Source: Salvia splendens (Eukaryota; Streptophyta; Magnoliopsida; Lamiales; Lamiaceae). From it: a stretch of 64,000 nt of DNA. Below, piece after piece: positions 22,384-36,725 of the stretch (positions are counted from its first letter, which is position 1; the number at the start of each line of letters is the position of its first letter). Location of the stretch: assembly GCF_004379255.2 (NCBI RefSeq), contig NC_056048.1, forward strand, positions 2,914,001 to 2,978,000. The letters run 5' to 3'. Position numbers and translations under genes: made by a program. A model generated the notes under the pieces. That model searched no databases, was not told the origin of the DNA, and saw nothing but the letters and a program-made list of their open reading frames with translations.

Positions 22384-23621
22384 TGAGGCATCTACTTCAC
22401 CGCATAGTTTAGACTCTTTTTATTTTTTTGGCGATGAATAGTGTTAATGACAGTTTAATTGGTCAGATTTGTGTTCGGGTTGAGGATTTCCTTGATAATT
22501 TGTGTTTGAAACTTTGAACTTGATTTTATTAGGTGAGTCGTTATCAGCTTGACCCGCACAATTTGCTATTCGTTGCAAGGATAAGTGAGATACCAGAGCC
22601 CGATTATCTCATGGACCATTTAAATTGATAAAGTGAATGGGCTAAATTTGGAAGCCCAAATAAATTTTGAAGTCCAAATCTGGATTCAGCAGAAGCCCAA
22701 ATCTGAACTCAACTCGATAACTTTTCACCCACCGTAATAAATTTGAAAGTAAAATCATAACACGCGAACATACGTCGAATTTGTCTCATAAATTAGTTTA
22801 TTTCGAATAAAGCCACTTGACTAATTAGTTTATTTAAATAATGCCCCACTCACCTAAAATTTAGACCTCTCAACTATTACCTTTGGAAATTTGTGTTTTC
22901 ATTTTTTTTGTCTTCATTATTTGGTGCCTCACATATATTTTGACCAAAATAGTACTAATAGCATTATTGCTTTTCCAAGTGGGGCGAGATTTCCATTGAC
23001 TTTCGTCTTATAGTTTGTAGACCTAAAATCAATGATAAATACACAAGGATAATAATTTATTAAGAAAAGTGCATCAATACTTCCATATATTGGTGCTAAT
23101 GATTCTCATAAAGGAACTAGAAGACTAACACCAATGTGAAGACTAAATAGTATACAAATTTAGATTTCACATTCGAATGTCACAAACAAATGGAGTACTA
23201 TAAAAAGTAAGTTTCCATAACAATACTATACTCTCTTTCATTTGCTACTAGAAAGTCTCATTTTATCATTTTAATACAACTTTCATTTAAATTTTACTAT
23301 AACTAGTTGTTATTTGACTCATTTCACATTTGGCTATTGGCTCCTCTGGTTGGCCCACAAATACATAAAATCAGCCTCATAATCAGTGGTAGTCTTATTG
23401 GAATACAGTCCAAACAAGTCATCGCACAGGTTTATTTTATGTTTGATATGAAGTGTAGATAATGATATTCGCCGACGACTTTGACAGACCGACCTCATTT
23501 TCCACACAACCACCCTCTACATTAGTATAAACAAGTATATAAAACCATGTAACTAATTCTGTAATAAAACCATCAAATTGCACTACCGTTCTTCCCCTCT
23601 CACACACTCTCATCCCAAACA
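22384..23621. other. Spacer between HHO and S-kinase genes
   Basis: The first 300 bases are probably the HHO 3' UTR. The rest is AT-rich with Stowaway-like remnants (for example from 23230) and the promoter of the kinase gene. No other gene seen. Confidence 0.5.
23536..23544 (+). promoter_or_regulatory. TATA box of the S-receptor-like kinase gene
   Basis: tatataaaa lies 78 bases upstream of the ATG at 23622. Confidence 0.6.
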
Positions 23622-26636
<3,015 letters not shown>

Positions 26637-26897
26637 AATGAGAGATTATAATTTTACATGTTGCTTGTTTTTATTTTTACTTGCGTCTATGCTCTGTTTT
26701 AACTTTGAATTTTTTTCTTTCTAAATAATGAATTTCAGTGAAAATAAGATAATAGTAGCACTACAAATGTTTCTAGAAGATGTGTTAGTTGGGAAAATGA
26801 TGGCTCCAACTACCATGCGACGAAATTGAGCATGGGCCCACGTGGTAATATCTAACAAAAATTCAGTGAGACAGTGACATAAGAAATTGCTATTTTA

Positions 26898-27158
26898 CTC
26901 CGTAGGGGCATAGCACAGTTGGTTCCGGAGGGTCAAATTTGTATGATTGACCAATGATCGAATCTCATTACTGTCGTGTAGTTGTAACACCTTTCAGGCA
27001 TAAGTGTGAGGCCTTGGGAGGTGGGCTCCAGGCAGTGGATTAGGCCTTCCCTCTTAGCGGGTTACTGTGTACCCTGATTTAACACCCCTCACAATATTGT
27101 CGGACTGAGATGTGTGAGGCCCATAGAGTTGGGGTTTCGACCTTTTTTTTGTATGACG
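26898..27158 (+). mobile_element. tRNA-derived SINE
   Basis: The 261-bp body is flanked by a 16-bp direct repeat agaaattgctatttta (26882-26897 and 27159-27174). Near the 5' end, tagcacagttgg fits a pol III A box and gatcgaatctc a B box about 45 bases on. The 3' end runs into a T tract followed by gtatgacg. The long duplication indicates target-primed reverse transcription by LINE machinery. Confidence 0.85.
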
Positions 27159-27204
27159 AGAAATTGCTATTTTAGGAGTTGTGGTCCCCAACTCCCCACT
27201 CTTA

Positions 27205-29106
27205 GAGCATCCACAATGGCAATAGTCCAGTCATAGCCTAGCCACAAACTCCTACTGCCACATCATCAGCACTAAAAACTCCTCCTGCCACATCATCAGG
27301 ACAAGCAACTGGATAAGCAATAGTGTAGTCATAGGCTAGCCACAATAAACAAAATTATAACAATCACACAAAATACGGAATTCAACTTACGACACAGATA
27401 CGGGAAAATGCAATAATTTTATTTAAATAAAAAAAGGTACATTAAAAAAAATTACATAATTAAAAAAAACTAACGTCGTGCAGTCCTCCGCGCCCACAAC
27501 TCTTCAATTAAATCCTTTTGGAGTCTAATATGAGCTTACACTTGACGCATGTCGGCATGGGCTTGGAGGCGGCGGACTTCATCGTGAGGTACCCCACTTC
27601 GTATGTTGGGGGCGGCCACGTCGTGGCTTGGACCGGCTTCATTATCGTCGTTGGCCCAACTAGTCAGTTGTACACCTTCATCTTCGACAATAATGTTGTG
27701 CATGATAATACAGGAGTACATTATATCAGCAATGCAGTCGACATGCCACAAATGCGTTGGACCCCTAATTGCCGCCCATCGAGACAGGAGCACACCAAAT
27801 GCGCGCTCCACGTCCTTGCCCGCCGACTCCTGCCGTTCCGCAAAATAGGCATTCCTCCCATCTGATGCACACCTGATCGTCTTCACAAAGACGGGCTACC
27901 TAGGGTATATCACATCCGCCAAGTAGTGGTCCATATCATGCTGGTTCCCGTTGGCGATAAAGCTGATGGTCGGACCGACGCCGTGGCACTGCTCGTTGAA
28001 AAGGGGCTACGAGTTGAGGACGTTGAGGTCGTTGTTCGACCCGGCTATCCCGAAATATGCATGCCAAATCCACAACCGGTAATCAGCTAAGGCCTCGAGG
28101 ATCATCGTGGGATTATTTCCCTTGTAGTCGGTCGTGTAGAACCCTTTCCAGGCAGTGGGGCAGTTCTTCCACTCCCAATGCATACAATCTATGCTGCCTA
28201 ACATACCCGGGAACCCATGCTTCTCCCCGTGCACATGCATCAGCTCCTGGCAGTCTTCGGGGGTAGGGCTTCGAAGGTACTGATCACGGAATATTTCAAC
28301 CACGCCCTGACAGAAATACTTCATACATTCAAGGGCAGTCGTCTCACCGATGTGGAGGTACTCGTCCCACATGTCTGCAGCGCCTCCGTAGACCAACTGC
28401 CTGATTGCCGCAGTGCACTTTTGAATAGGTGTGTGGCCGGGTCTGCCAGCCGCATCGTGACTGAAGCGGAAACACATATATCGACGCTCCAAAGCGTCAA
28501 CAATACGCATAAACAGGGCTCTGCTCATCCTAAAACGTCGCCTGAAAATGTTGGCGTTGAACCGTGGCTCCGGTGCGAAGTAGTCTTCATATAGCCGCTG
28601 ATGTGCAGCTACGTGATCCCGCTCAATCACTGCTCGGCTGTGGACAACGGGTCGAGGTCGAGGTACCGCCGGCTGTAAGGCCCTTTGTATCAGCTGGTTT
28701 ATCTCTCGGGATGTATAGGCCTCCAACTCTTCGTTCATTCGCCGTTCGTACTCCTCAGCATCCCCACCACTACCACCACTACTACCACCCGCGCTACTCA
28801 TTTTGCGTTGTTGCTCTTGTACAGAAATTAAGATAGAGAGAAAACTCGTTAAAACAAGTGGTGCGAATGAAAATGACGCGCAAATCGCATATTTATAGTG
28901 TTTCGAAAATTAAATAAAATAAAAAATAAAAAATCGGCTTGCCGATCGCTCGCCGATCGGGAGCCTGCAATGGCGGCCAGCCGATCGGTGTGCGCTCGCC
29001 GATTTTCTCGCCTATTTGGCACTGGCCGGCTGCAATAGTTCGGCGAGCGGACCGGCCAGCGCCGGGAATCGGCTAGTCGGTCCGCTCGCCGCCATTGTGG
29101 AAGCTC
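27205..29106 (-). mobile_element. PIF/Harbinger transposon, decayed
   Basis: The left terminus gagcatccacaatggc and the right terminus gccattgtggaagctc form an imperfect inverted repeat. Flanking trinucleotides are tta on the left and taa on the right, so the duplication has mutated or been disturbed by the neighbouring element at 29104. The transposase pseudogene (27536-28801) is read on the minus strand with a TATA-like site near 28890. Between promoter and right terminus (28935-29100) there is a GC-rich block with repeated gccgatcg and gctcgccg motifs. I see only a transposase; the Myb-like partner ORF is missing. Confidence 0.85.
27536..28801 (-). pseudogene. Harbinger transposase with two nonsense codons
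   Basis: The frame begins at ATG 28801 and is collinear with the intact transposase at 47523-48806. Recognised segments are FRMSRALFMRIVDAL, the first catalytic Asp in GSIDCMHW, the second in GSNNDLNVLNS, and the Glu in GKDVERAFGVL. Two in-frame TAG codons interrupt it: one directly after NVLNS (near 28005) and one in YPR-stop-PVF (near 27900), where the intact copy has Trp. The rest stays in the same frame. It is therefore recently inactivated and without frameshift. Plant Harbinger transposases act with a Myb-like protein in the nucleus; none is encoded in this copy. Confidence 0.9.
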
Positions 29107-30295
29107 TAAATGTCAAAAGTAGTCCTAAACATATAACGATTTTACGATTTTGGTCCAAAACATTATCTTTTGAATTATTTCGTCCCTCATAATTGAAAAC
29201 GGGCCGAATTTAGTCCTTTTTGGACGGCACCGTTTAAAATTAACAGTCAACTATTGTTTAAACTATTTTGACTAATTTAGAGGGTTAAATTAGAATATTT
29301 AATATTTTTCTTATTTTTAAAAGACAAATTCACACGGTCTCTATCTCCCAACACTCTTCTCTTCCCCTTAAACTCCGCCACACTCCTCCTCCGCCGCTAC
29401 CTGCCCCCACCTTTGCCACCGCTCCTAGTTAGCTTCTCTCTTCTCCCTGCTCTTCGCCCTGGGCTTCATCTCGGCCATCCGACACAAGACCGACGCCGAA
29501 TCCCATCTTGAAATGATGCTGGAGAACTGAAGCGGAAGGGTGTCGAGTTCGTATCAATTTTATGTTGTTGCTTCTCCTGGTGTTCAATTCTCCACTACTG
29601 CTCCTCCAATCCAACCATGTAATTCCTCACCTCTGCCCCGAATCATCTCAGCATCACTCCTATCGATTTAGCGCTGAAGGGCACAAAATTGACCCCCACT
29701 TGTCATTGCATCGGTTGATAGGTGGTGGCGGCAATTGGACATAATTAGGTTCAGTTTTGGGGGAATGAGCTGGTGAGTCAGTATTGTGATTAACGGACTC
29801 GGTCCCGAGGAGCGGGTGTTGGCGCGAATGATGGTGTAATCTTCGTCGGGGTGAAGGCGCGGTGCTTGACGTGAGGGGAGAGCTGGTTGCACTGGCGGAG
29901 GCGGTAGCTCTTGCCGGAGTGGCTGGGGAATGAGGGATTTAGGAATGCGGCGACAACGATGAATCGCGTCGGAATCACGAGTTATTGATTTGAATTGATT
30001 GTATTGCCTTATGTGGTTGTTTTTGGTGATAAGGATATTAAGGGAGGAGAAGAAGAAACGTAATTGGTAACCCAAAAAACTAAGTTATAATTTAGTTTGT
30101 TAATTACTAATTAGTAACATAATCTAGTCAAAATAGATTAAACTTACTTTGACCGTCATATTTAAACGGTGCCGTCCAAAAATGACTAAATCCGGCCCGT
30201 TTTCAATTATGAGAGACGAAATAATTCAAAAGATAATGTTTTGGACCAAAATCGTAAAATCATCATATGTTTAGGACCACTTTTGACCTTTACTC
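29104..30295. mobile_element. Mutator-like foldback element, diverged, with internal gene-like segment
   Basis: The right end (ggaccacttttgacctttactc) matches the terminus of the element at 465-1588. The left end (gtcaaaagtagtcctaaac) matches it less well and abuts the Harbinger right terminus. The inverted arms run to about 29290 and from about 30120, sharing gacggcaccgtttaaa. No target duplication could be found. The interior 29340-30060 is clearly richer in GC than the arms and holds C-rich, exon-like text (for example ccgccgctacctgcccccac), so a captured gene fragment (Pack-MULE type) is possible. I do not recognise the gene. Confidence 0.7.
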
Positions 30296-31907
30296 TTTTA
30301 TTTATCATGCGGGTGTTTTAGTCACTGTCTAATAAAAAGTCATATTTTGTTATTTTGATTGGTCTTTTACTTATATAGTATGTAAGTCTTACATTTTATT
30401 AATTCATTTTATTTATATTTTATTTATAAAACTAATATAAAAAAGTGTATTATATATTTCACTAACTTTTCTAAGAAAATAGGAGTATAATTTTTCCAAT
30501 CCACTATTCTCTATATTTCTTAAAATTCATGCTTAGACTAAATGTGACTTCTATCGTGAGACGGAGGGAGTAAATTATTGCCTTTGTCTCTGTTTATTAA
30601 ATTTTGTCCGAAATTACTATTCCATTTGGAAAATTATAAGATTAGATCAAATGCATACCTAAATTCAATCGTTTAAACACCAATATCATAATGGGCCAAA
30701 AAGAAATTTTTTTTCCAGTAATATAAACTTGGAGCCTGACACTCTGGATGCACCCATTCAATGGACTCGTTTGATAAAAAAGATGGGATATGAGAAGATA
30801 CGTAAAACAAGATAAGAAATGTGGGCTTCATGTCAAGATATGCAAAGATATGATTTTTTGTTGTTGTTGTTTGATAGAAAATAAATTATCTAAATTTGTA
30901 TAGTATATTAAATAACATGGCTTAACTTCACAAATTGGTAGGTTACATAAACATGGTCAAAGTTATAATTTTGGTAAGATTGGGAAGAGCCCTTGTATTA
31001 TATTGGGCTTTGAGTTAAGCTTAGCTATGATATCAAATAATTAGAAATGTCTATATATAATTCTTTATCTTGGTATTACTAACTTATCAAACATGCACTT
31101 AATATGATGTACTCTGTTTGGTTAACAAAAAAATGAAAAAGTAACTAAGTACTATCAAATGAAATAGCATAAATAAAACTTAATTTAGGATACTAGAAGT
31201 CCATAGACAATTTCATAAGACACGTGGACTCGTGTTTAACAACTTAAACTAACAAATGTTGATTAGATTTTTCAGCAAAAAAGGTCAAGAAAAGGACTTA
31301 TGTGGTCACATGGGATGTGGACTTATGTGGACTTTGTAGTAAAAACAAATACTCCAAAATATAATAAGTTAGACACTTTCATGACTCACGGGTCGAGACT
31401 GAATCCAACAAATTTTGATTAGATTAGATTAGATTAGATTAGTCACTATCTTGAAGACATGTGTAGACTTATGTTCTTTACCATTTCACATTAAATAGTA
31501 GGTAGCATTGAACTAACTTCACTAATATTAAATAGAGAAAATTAAATATACACTTAATAACATAATTTTTACGTATATGGTATAGGAATAGTGACTATTG
31601 TCTATATAATTTGGGGATTTTATTGTATAACATCATATAATTAGACACATCATTGTAATTATTAATAGTGACAACAGTATATGGATATAGAATTTTAAAT
31701 CTTGATACACATATCTTCTAGTAGCAATTTTGAATGATCCAGAAGTTCAGAACCATTCACCAAAATATTTTACACAATGCAAGATATCAACGACAACGGA
31801 TCACGTCATCATGATATCATAACTAATCATCAAAATTAAATTATTGTTAAATAGTTTAAACTTACCAACTCCCACTAGAAGACTTGGTAGGCCATCATTC
31901 AATTTTA
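30296..31907. other. AT-rich spacer
   Basis: No gene supported. A right Stowaway-type terminus (gagacggagggagta) lies at about 30559-30573, with its left partner unclear. A short gatta repeat lies near 31420-31442. Positions 31908-31919 are the left terminus of a Stowaway-like element split by the hAT element at 31920. Confidence 0.5.
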
Positions 31908-31919
31908 TACCCCTCCATC

Positions 31920-32840
31920 CAATGTTTTAAAAACCGGACCGGCCAGCGAACCGGCGACGTTACTGGTTCACGGTTCAACCGGTCCAACCGGTCGAACCAC
32001 CGGTCTAACCGTTTTACTGTTACAAATATATATAAAAATATACTAAATTTAGTAAATGATTTACAATTAATAATATATCACAAAACATTAAACCTTATAG
32101 ATAATTAGTGATGTATAAATATAAATAATATTAAAATTTAGTAAATATATTCAGATATATATATTTAATATTAGTTAGTCTATATAAAAAATTTAATATT
32201 TCATGTATTAAAATAGATCATGTTTATATTAATTTAAGAAAATTTAATTTGTAAAATAATATATAATTAAATACGAATTAAGTACTTATTAATTAGTTAG
32301 ATAAGATTATTCATTAATGTCAATAGCTAGGGTATATAAATTAAGTATGTAATATAAAAAACTTATTTATAATAAATAATGAATCTTATATGGTACTAAT
32401 AATAATATAGGTGGTAAGTAGAGCATCATTAAAATATAAAGGATGATAATTATATATATTATAATTAACAATTATATTAAAGAATAATAAAATTAAAATG
32501 AATTATTAGTTTTTGTAGATAAAATTAATGGTTAATGTATAAAAATATTTAAGGTTCAAATTGTTCAATGAGCCCATGTGGTGGAGTGGTAGAAGTTTTC
32601 TTAACTAGAAGAGAGGTCATGATTTCAACCTCTACCAACAACAAATTTTTAAAAATTTTGAAAAAAAAAACAGAAAATTGGTTTCCGGTTCACGGTCCAA
32701 CCGGTCCGACCGGCCGGTTCCACCGGTTCACGGCGGTTCAATGCAGTGGTGGTTTAAAGGGGTGAACCGGACCGGACTACCTATCGGTTCGCGGTCCGAT
32801 CGGTCAAACCGGCCGGTCCGGTCCGGTCTTTAAAACATTG
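31920..32840. mobile_element. hAT-type non-autonomous element with ccggtt-rich ends
   Basis: The termini caatgttttaaaaaccggac and the inverse of aatgttttaaagaccgg are flanked by exact 8-bp duplications cctccatc at 31912-31919 and 32841-32848. Both subterminal regions are filled with repeated ccggtt/aaccgg words. The AT-rich centre has a tRNA-like block at 32575-32640 (gtggtggagtggtagaag and, 40 bases on, ggtcatgatttcaacctc). No transposase ORF. Confidence 0.88.
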
Positions 32841-33394
32841 CCTCCATCCCATCTTATTTGTTACTTTTTCGGCTCATCCCAAACTTCTTACACTATTTAT
32901 AGTTTAAGTTAGAATTAATATATTTAATTAATATGTTAATTTAAGTTAAGAGCTCCTTTATTAAGTGATGTCTCATTATATTTAAAATTTTAATTTAATT
33001 ACGCAAAAAAATTAATCCCAAATTTACAGCCTAAAATGAAAAGTGCGAGCAGAAAATTTCATTAGAATTGTACAAAATCATCATAGACAATACTATAGAA
33101 TTGCATAGAAATTAGGACATTGTATATGACAATATTATAATAATAATAATTGGTACCCATAAGTGGCTCCAATTTTGAAAGCATCTTCAATCATACATAG
33201 ACCAAATTATGGAGTATTATTGATGAATGATGATGGCCTACCGGATTGTATTGTTAAAATAACTGCGTATTTTACATTATACAAATAATAACCTTTATAT
33301 TTTGTTTCTTACCATCCGTCGTTTTCCAATGGATTCTTTCTCATTTTTATTTTTGTTTTTATTTTCGAATTTATTTTTATTATAACCATTTTTA
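32841..33394. other. Spacer with the rest of a split Stowaway terminus
   Basis: cctccatcccatcttatttg at 32841 continues the Stowaway-like end at 31908-31919. The rest is AT-rich with no gene. Confidence 0.5.
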
Positions 33395-33560
33395 TCTATA
33401 AATATATAAAAGTGGAATACCAAAGAATCTACTTTCCCGCCCAGTTTCATGAAATAATTTTCACCATATTATAAAATTTCATTAACATATAATATAATAT
33501 ATTAATACATGATTATATATAAATATACATCATAAAGAGTTATCAAATCAGTAAATCACA

Positions 33561-33564
<4 letters not shown>
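33395..33564 (+). mobile_element. Helitron-like 5' end, first part of an interrupted copy
   Basis: tctataaatatataaaag, preceded by A, followed by tttcccgcccagtttcatga, matches the start of the copy at 46469. Plant Helitrons start with TC after a host A. Position 33564 runs into a TA tract, and the homology resumes at 45649, so the five elements between lie inside this copy. See findings. Confidence 0.6.

Positions 33565-33594
<30 letters not shown>
33565..33594. repeat. TA microsatellite tract 1
   Basis: About 15 TA units, left border of the element series. Confidence 0.9.
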
Positions 33595-33600
<6 letters not shown>

Positions 33601-34228
33601 TGATCTATGGCAAACACCTCTTAACCAAATAACTAGAGAACAAATCATAGCCACAAGATCAAAAAAATCAATGGCTAGTATTAATTTTCGAATTTAATGA
33701 GATCTTAGCTCCCTCAATCACAAATTTACTCAATAATAACAAGGCAGGGGTATTATGGTCTTTGCACATACAAAATTAAGTTACGTCATTGGCAAATTCA
33801 ATTCATTTGAAAAAGAAACATTGTTCTCCTTCGTCTACGCCGCTGTTGTCGGTTTTCCTCCAGGATTCCGCCTCCTCCTTCGTCTACGCCGCTTTCGGAT
33901 TGCTCTCAGCCGCTGAATTCATGCTTTGGATTCGCCGGAGACTCATCGAGGAGGATGCTGCCGCTGAGCGTTAGATTCGGAGATGGCGGATACTCCGTTT
34001 CTTCAACACTGTCTATGGAGATTTGGGGGGCAAAGGATTTTGCCGAGATTGCCAGTTTGAACGTGTATGGCAGTAGAAACAGATTTTGTTGTTTTTTTTA
34101 GTATAGTTTATAACTCTTACGTTCTGATTAAATAAATATTCCACTGAATTTTATTTTATTTTCTTGTAAGTCTTACTACTATAGTTAATGATGTGTTGTG
34201 TACTCCATTTTATCTTGTAAATCATGCT

Positions 34229-34532
34229 AAGAGTGATGTGTTTTGTAAACAAGAGTGAAGTAAAATCAGAATAAGAGTGATTGTTTTGTGAACAACAGTG
34301 AAGTAAAATCAAAGTAAGAGTGATGTGTTCTGTGAATAAGAGTGAAGTAAAATCAGAATAAGAGTGATGTGTTCTGTGAACAAGAGTGAAGTAAAATCAC
34401 AGTAAGAGTGATGTGTTTTGTGAATAAGAGTGAAGTAAAATCAGAATAAGAAGAGTGATGTGTTTTGTGAACAAGAGTGAAGTAAAATCAGAATAAGAGT
34501 GATGTGTTTTGTAAACGAGAGTGAAGTAAAAT
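34229..34532 (-). repeat. 22-bp phased array, left arm
   Basis: About 14 copies of gaacaagagtg or gaataagagtg, the inverse of the right-arm word cactcttrttc, spaced 22 bp apart. Spacers alternate between a gtgatgtgtttt type and a gaagtaaaatca type. Confidence 0.85.
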
Positions 34533-34644
34533 AATGCTTTTGTGGGGCAGAAAAATGAATTTAAAAAAATGAAAAATGAGTAAACGACAACAGCTTTTCA
34601 TCAAAACGACATCTCGCCAATTCCTCCACATCATTTCCGAGTAC

Positions 34645-35757
34645 ACTTCACTCTTATTCAGAAAACACTTCACTCTTGTTCACAAAACACATCACTCTTA
34701 TTCTGATTTTACTTCACTCTTGTTCACAAAACACATCACTCTTATTCTGATTTTACTTCACTCTTGTTCACCAAACACATCACTCTTATTCTGATTTTAC
34801 TTTACTCTTGTTCACAAAACACTTCACTCTTGTTCAGAAAACACTTCACTCTTGTTCACAAAACACATCACTCTTATTCTGATTTTACTTCACTCTTGTT
34901 CACAAAACACATCACTCTTATTCTGATTTTACTTCACTCTTGTTCAGAAAACACTTCACTCTTGTTCACAAAACACATCACTCTTATTCTGATTTTACTT
35001 CGCTCTTGTTCACAAAACACATCACTCTTATTCTGATTTTACTTCACTCTTGTTCACAAAACACTTCACTCTTGTTCAGAAAACACTTCACTCTTGTTCA
35101 CAAAACACATCACTCTTATTCTGATTTTACTTCACTCTTGTTCACAAAACACTTCACTCTTGTTCAGAAAACACTTCACTCTTGTTCACAAAACACATCA
35201 CTCTTATTCTGATTTTACTTCACTCTTGTTCACAAAACACATCACTCTTATTCTGATTTTACTTCACTCTTGTTCACAAAACGCTTCACTCTTGTTCACA
35301 AAACACATCACTCTTATTCTGATTTTACTTCACTCTTGTTCACAAAACACATCACTCTTATTCTGATTTACTTCACTCTTGTTCACAAAACACATCACTC
35401 ATATTCTGATTTTACTTCACTCTTGTTCACAAAACACATCACTCTTATTCTGATTTTACTTTACTCTTGTTCACAAAACACTTCACTCTTGTTCAGAAAA
35501 CACTCCACTCTTGTTCACAAAACACATCACTCTTATTCTGATTTTACTTCACTCTTGTTCACAAAACACATCACTCTTATTCTGATTTTACTTCACTCTT
35601 GTTCAGAAAACGCTTCACCCTTGTTCACAAAACACATCACTCTTATTCTGATTTTACTTCACTCTTGTTCACAAAACACATCACTCTTATTCTGATTTTA
35701 CTTCACTCTTGTTCACAAAACGCTTCACTCTTGTTCACAAAACACACCACTCTTATT
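34645..35757 (+). repeat. 22-bp phased array, right arm
   Basis: About 50 copies of cactcttgttc or cactcttattc at a 22-bp period. Spacers alternate between acaaaacacat and tgattttactt types. Open frames across it with a Thr/His/Ser period are artefacts. It is in inverted orientation to the array at 34229-34532. Confidence 0.88.
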
Positions 35758-36372
35758 TTTTGAAAATCTCTTCAAACTAAACAATTTACATTTCATAAAA
35801 TGAATAATTGATCAAGCTTGGGACCAAGGGCCACCTACCAATATACATACATGATACATCCCCTTTCATCACCACATTCTGATACCACAAACCTTACTTC
35901 CAACAATGCCATCCAAAAAACACAAGCCCAAGAAATCATCCATCACTAACACACCGTAGCTGCTGCCGTATCGCTCTCAACAACAGTGTCCTTGGACGGA
36001 GTTTCTCTCAACTAACATCACCGCCGCACACAATCCGTGGCGCACCAACGCAGCTCCGCTCCCGCTGTCACCAAATCACGGCTACCACCACCAACATCAA
36101 TACGATGCGACGCCCATCACAACCAACCGCCCCAACTCTGCCACGTCGCCAGTGCCTGCATCAGCGCCGCCCCAAATCGAAGGAGATTTGATCGCAGATT
36201 TGGAAGGAGAAAGAAAGGAAATCACGTAAATTTGAATTTGATAATGTAATTTCCAAAAATACCCTTGGCCTATTTTATATTATTAAAATAAATAATATTT
36301 GTTCCATTAAGACGTGTGGCTGAGATTTGTTCTCTAGTTATACACTTAAGATTAGTTATATCTTGATCACTC

Positions 36373-36375
<3 letters not shown>

Positions 36376-36405
<30 letters not shown>
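36376..36405. repeat. TA microsatellite tract 2
   Basis: Pure TA repeat between elements 1 and 2. Confidence 0.9.
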
Positions 36406-36408
<3 letters not shown>

Positions 36409-36690
36409 AGATGATCAAAATAAGTATGTGTTTAAATCCAGAAATGCAGACCAAATCTTGGCCCTAGGATTAGATGATCTAATGGTCAATAATTAACAAA
36501 AAACACGGAAGGTCATAATTAAGCAATTTTAGGTCATATTATAATATTTGGGTTTAATGTCATGCTAAGATCGTTTTAGGTCATGCTTTGTTAGCATGAC
36601 CTAAAAATTACCTAATTATGACCTAAAGGTGACCTAATTATGATATTGTTCTGCGTTTCTGTATTTAAATCTAGTTTTGCATAGATCAAA

Positions 36691-36694
<4 letters not shown>
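36406..36694. mobile_element. TA-flanked element 2 (short, ggtcat family)
   Basis: The 289-bp element starts gggagatgatcaaaa and ends with tagatcaaaaccc. It has several gtcat/atgac words, for example taggtcatgctttg and tagcatgacct around 36585. Its ends (gatcaaaa, then aaatgcagaccaa) match those of element 5, so it is a short derivative of the same family. Non-coding. Confidence 0.65.

Positions 36695-36722
<28 letters not shown>
36695..36722. repeat. TA microsatellite tract 3
   Basis: Pure TA repeat between elements 2 and 3. Confidence 0.9.

Positions 36723-36725
<3 letters not shown>

Larger units (their letters stand above)
33595..36375. mobile_element. TA-flanked element 1 (foldback, phased 22-bp arrays)
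   Basis: The element starts gggtagtgatct and ends gatcactcccc; both ends abut TA tracts, and the terminal inverted repeat is about 10-12 bp. Inside are two arrays of one 22-bp word in opposite orientations (34229-34532 and 34645-35757). Outside the arrays are gene-like stretches. At 33789-33974 there is a frame with FVYAAFGLLSAAEFMLWIRR, rich in hydrophobic residues; at 35895-36230 a GC-rich segment rises sharply from AT-rich surroundings. Neither is recognised, and both may be captured host fragments. No transposase is present. Superfamily unknown. Confidence 0.6.

Noticed and set aside
28057..28836. Plus-strand frames over the Harbinger copy
   Set aside because: Opposite-strand shadows of the transposase pseudogene.
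34576..35695. Long open frames with a Thr/His/Ser period
   Set aside because: They follow directly from the 22-bp array; three frames show the same words and none has a domain.
33595..36375. Element 1 as a Helitron
   Set aside because: It has terminal inverted repeats and TA flanks, and lacks a TC start with a CTRR hairpin end.
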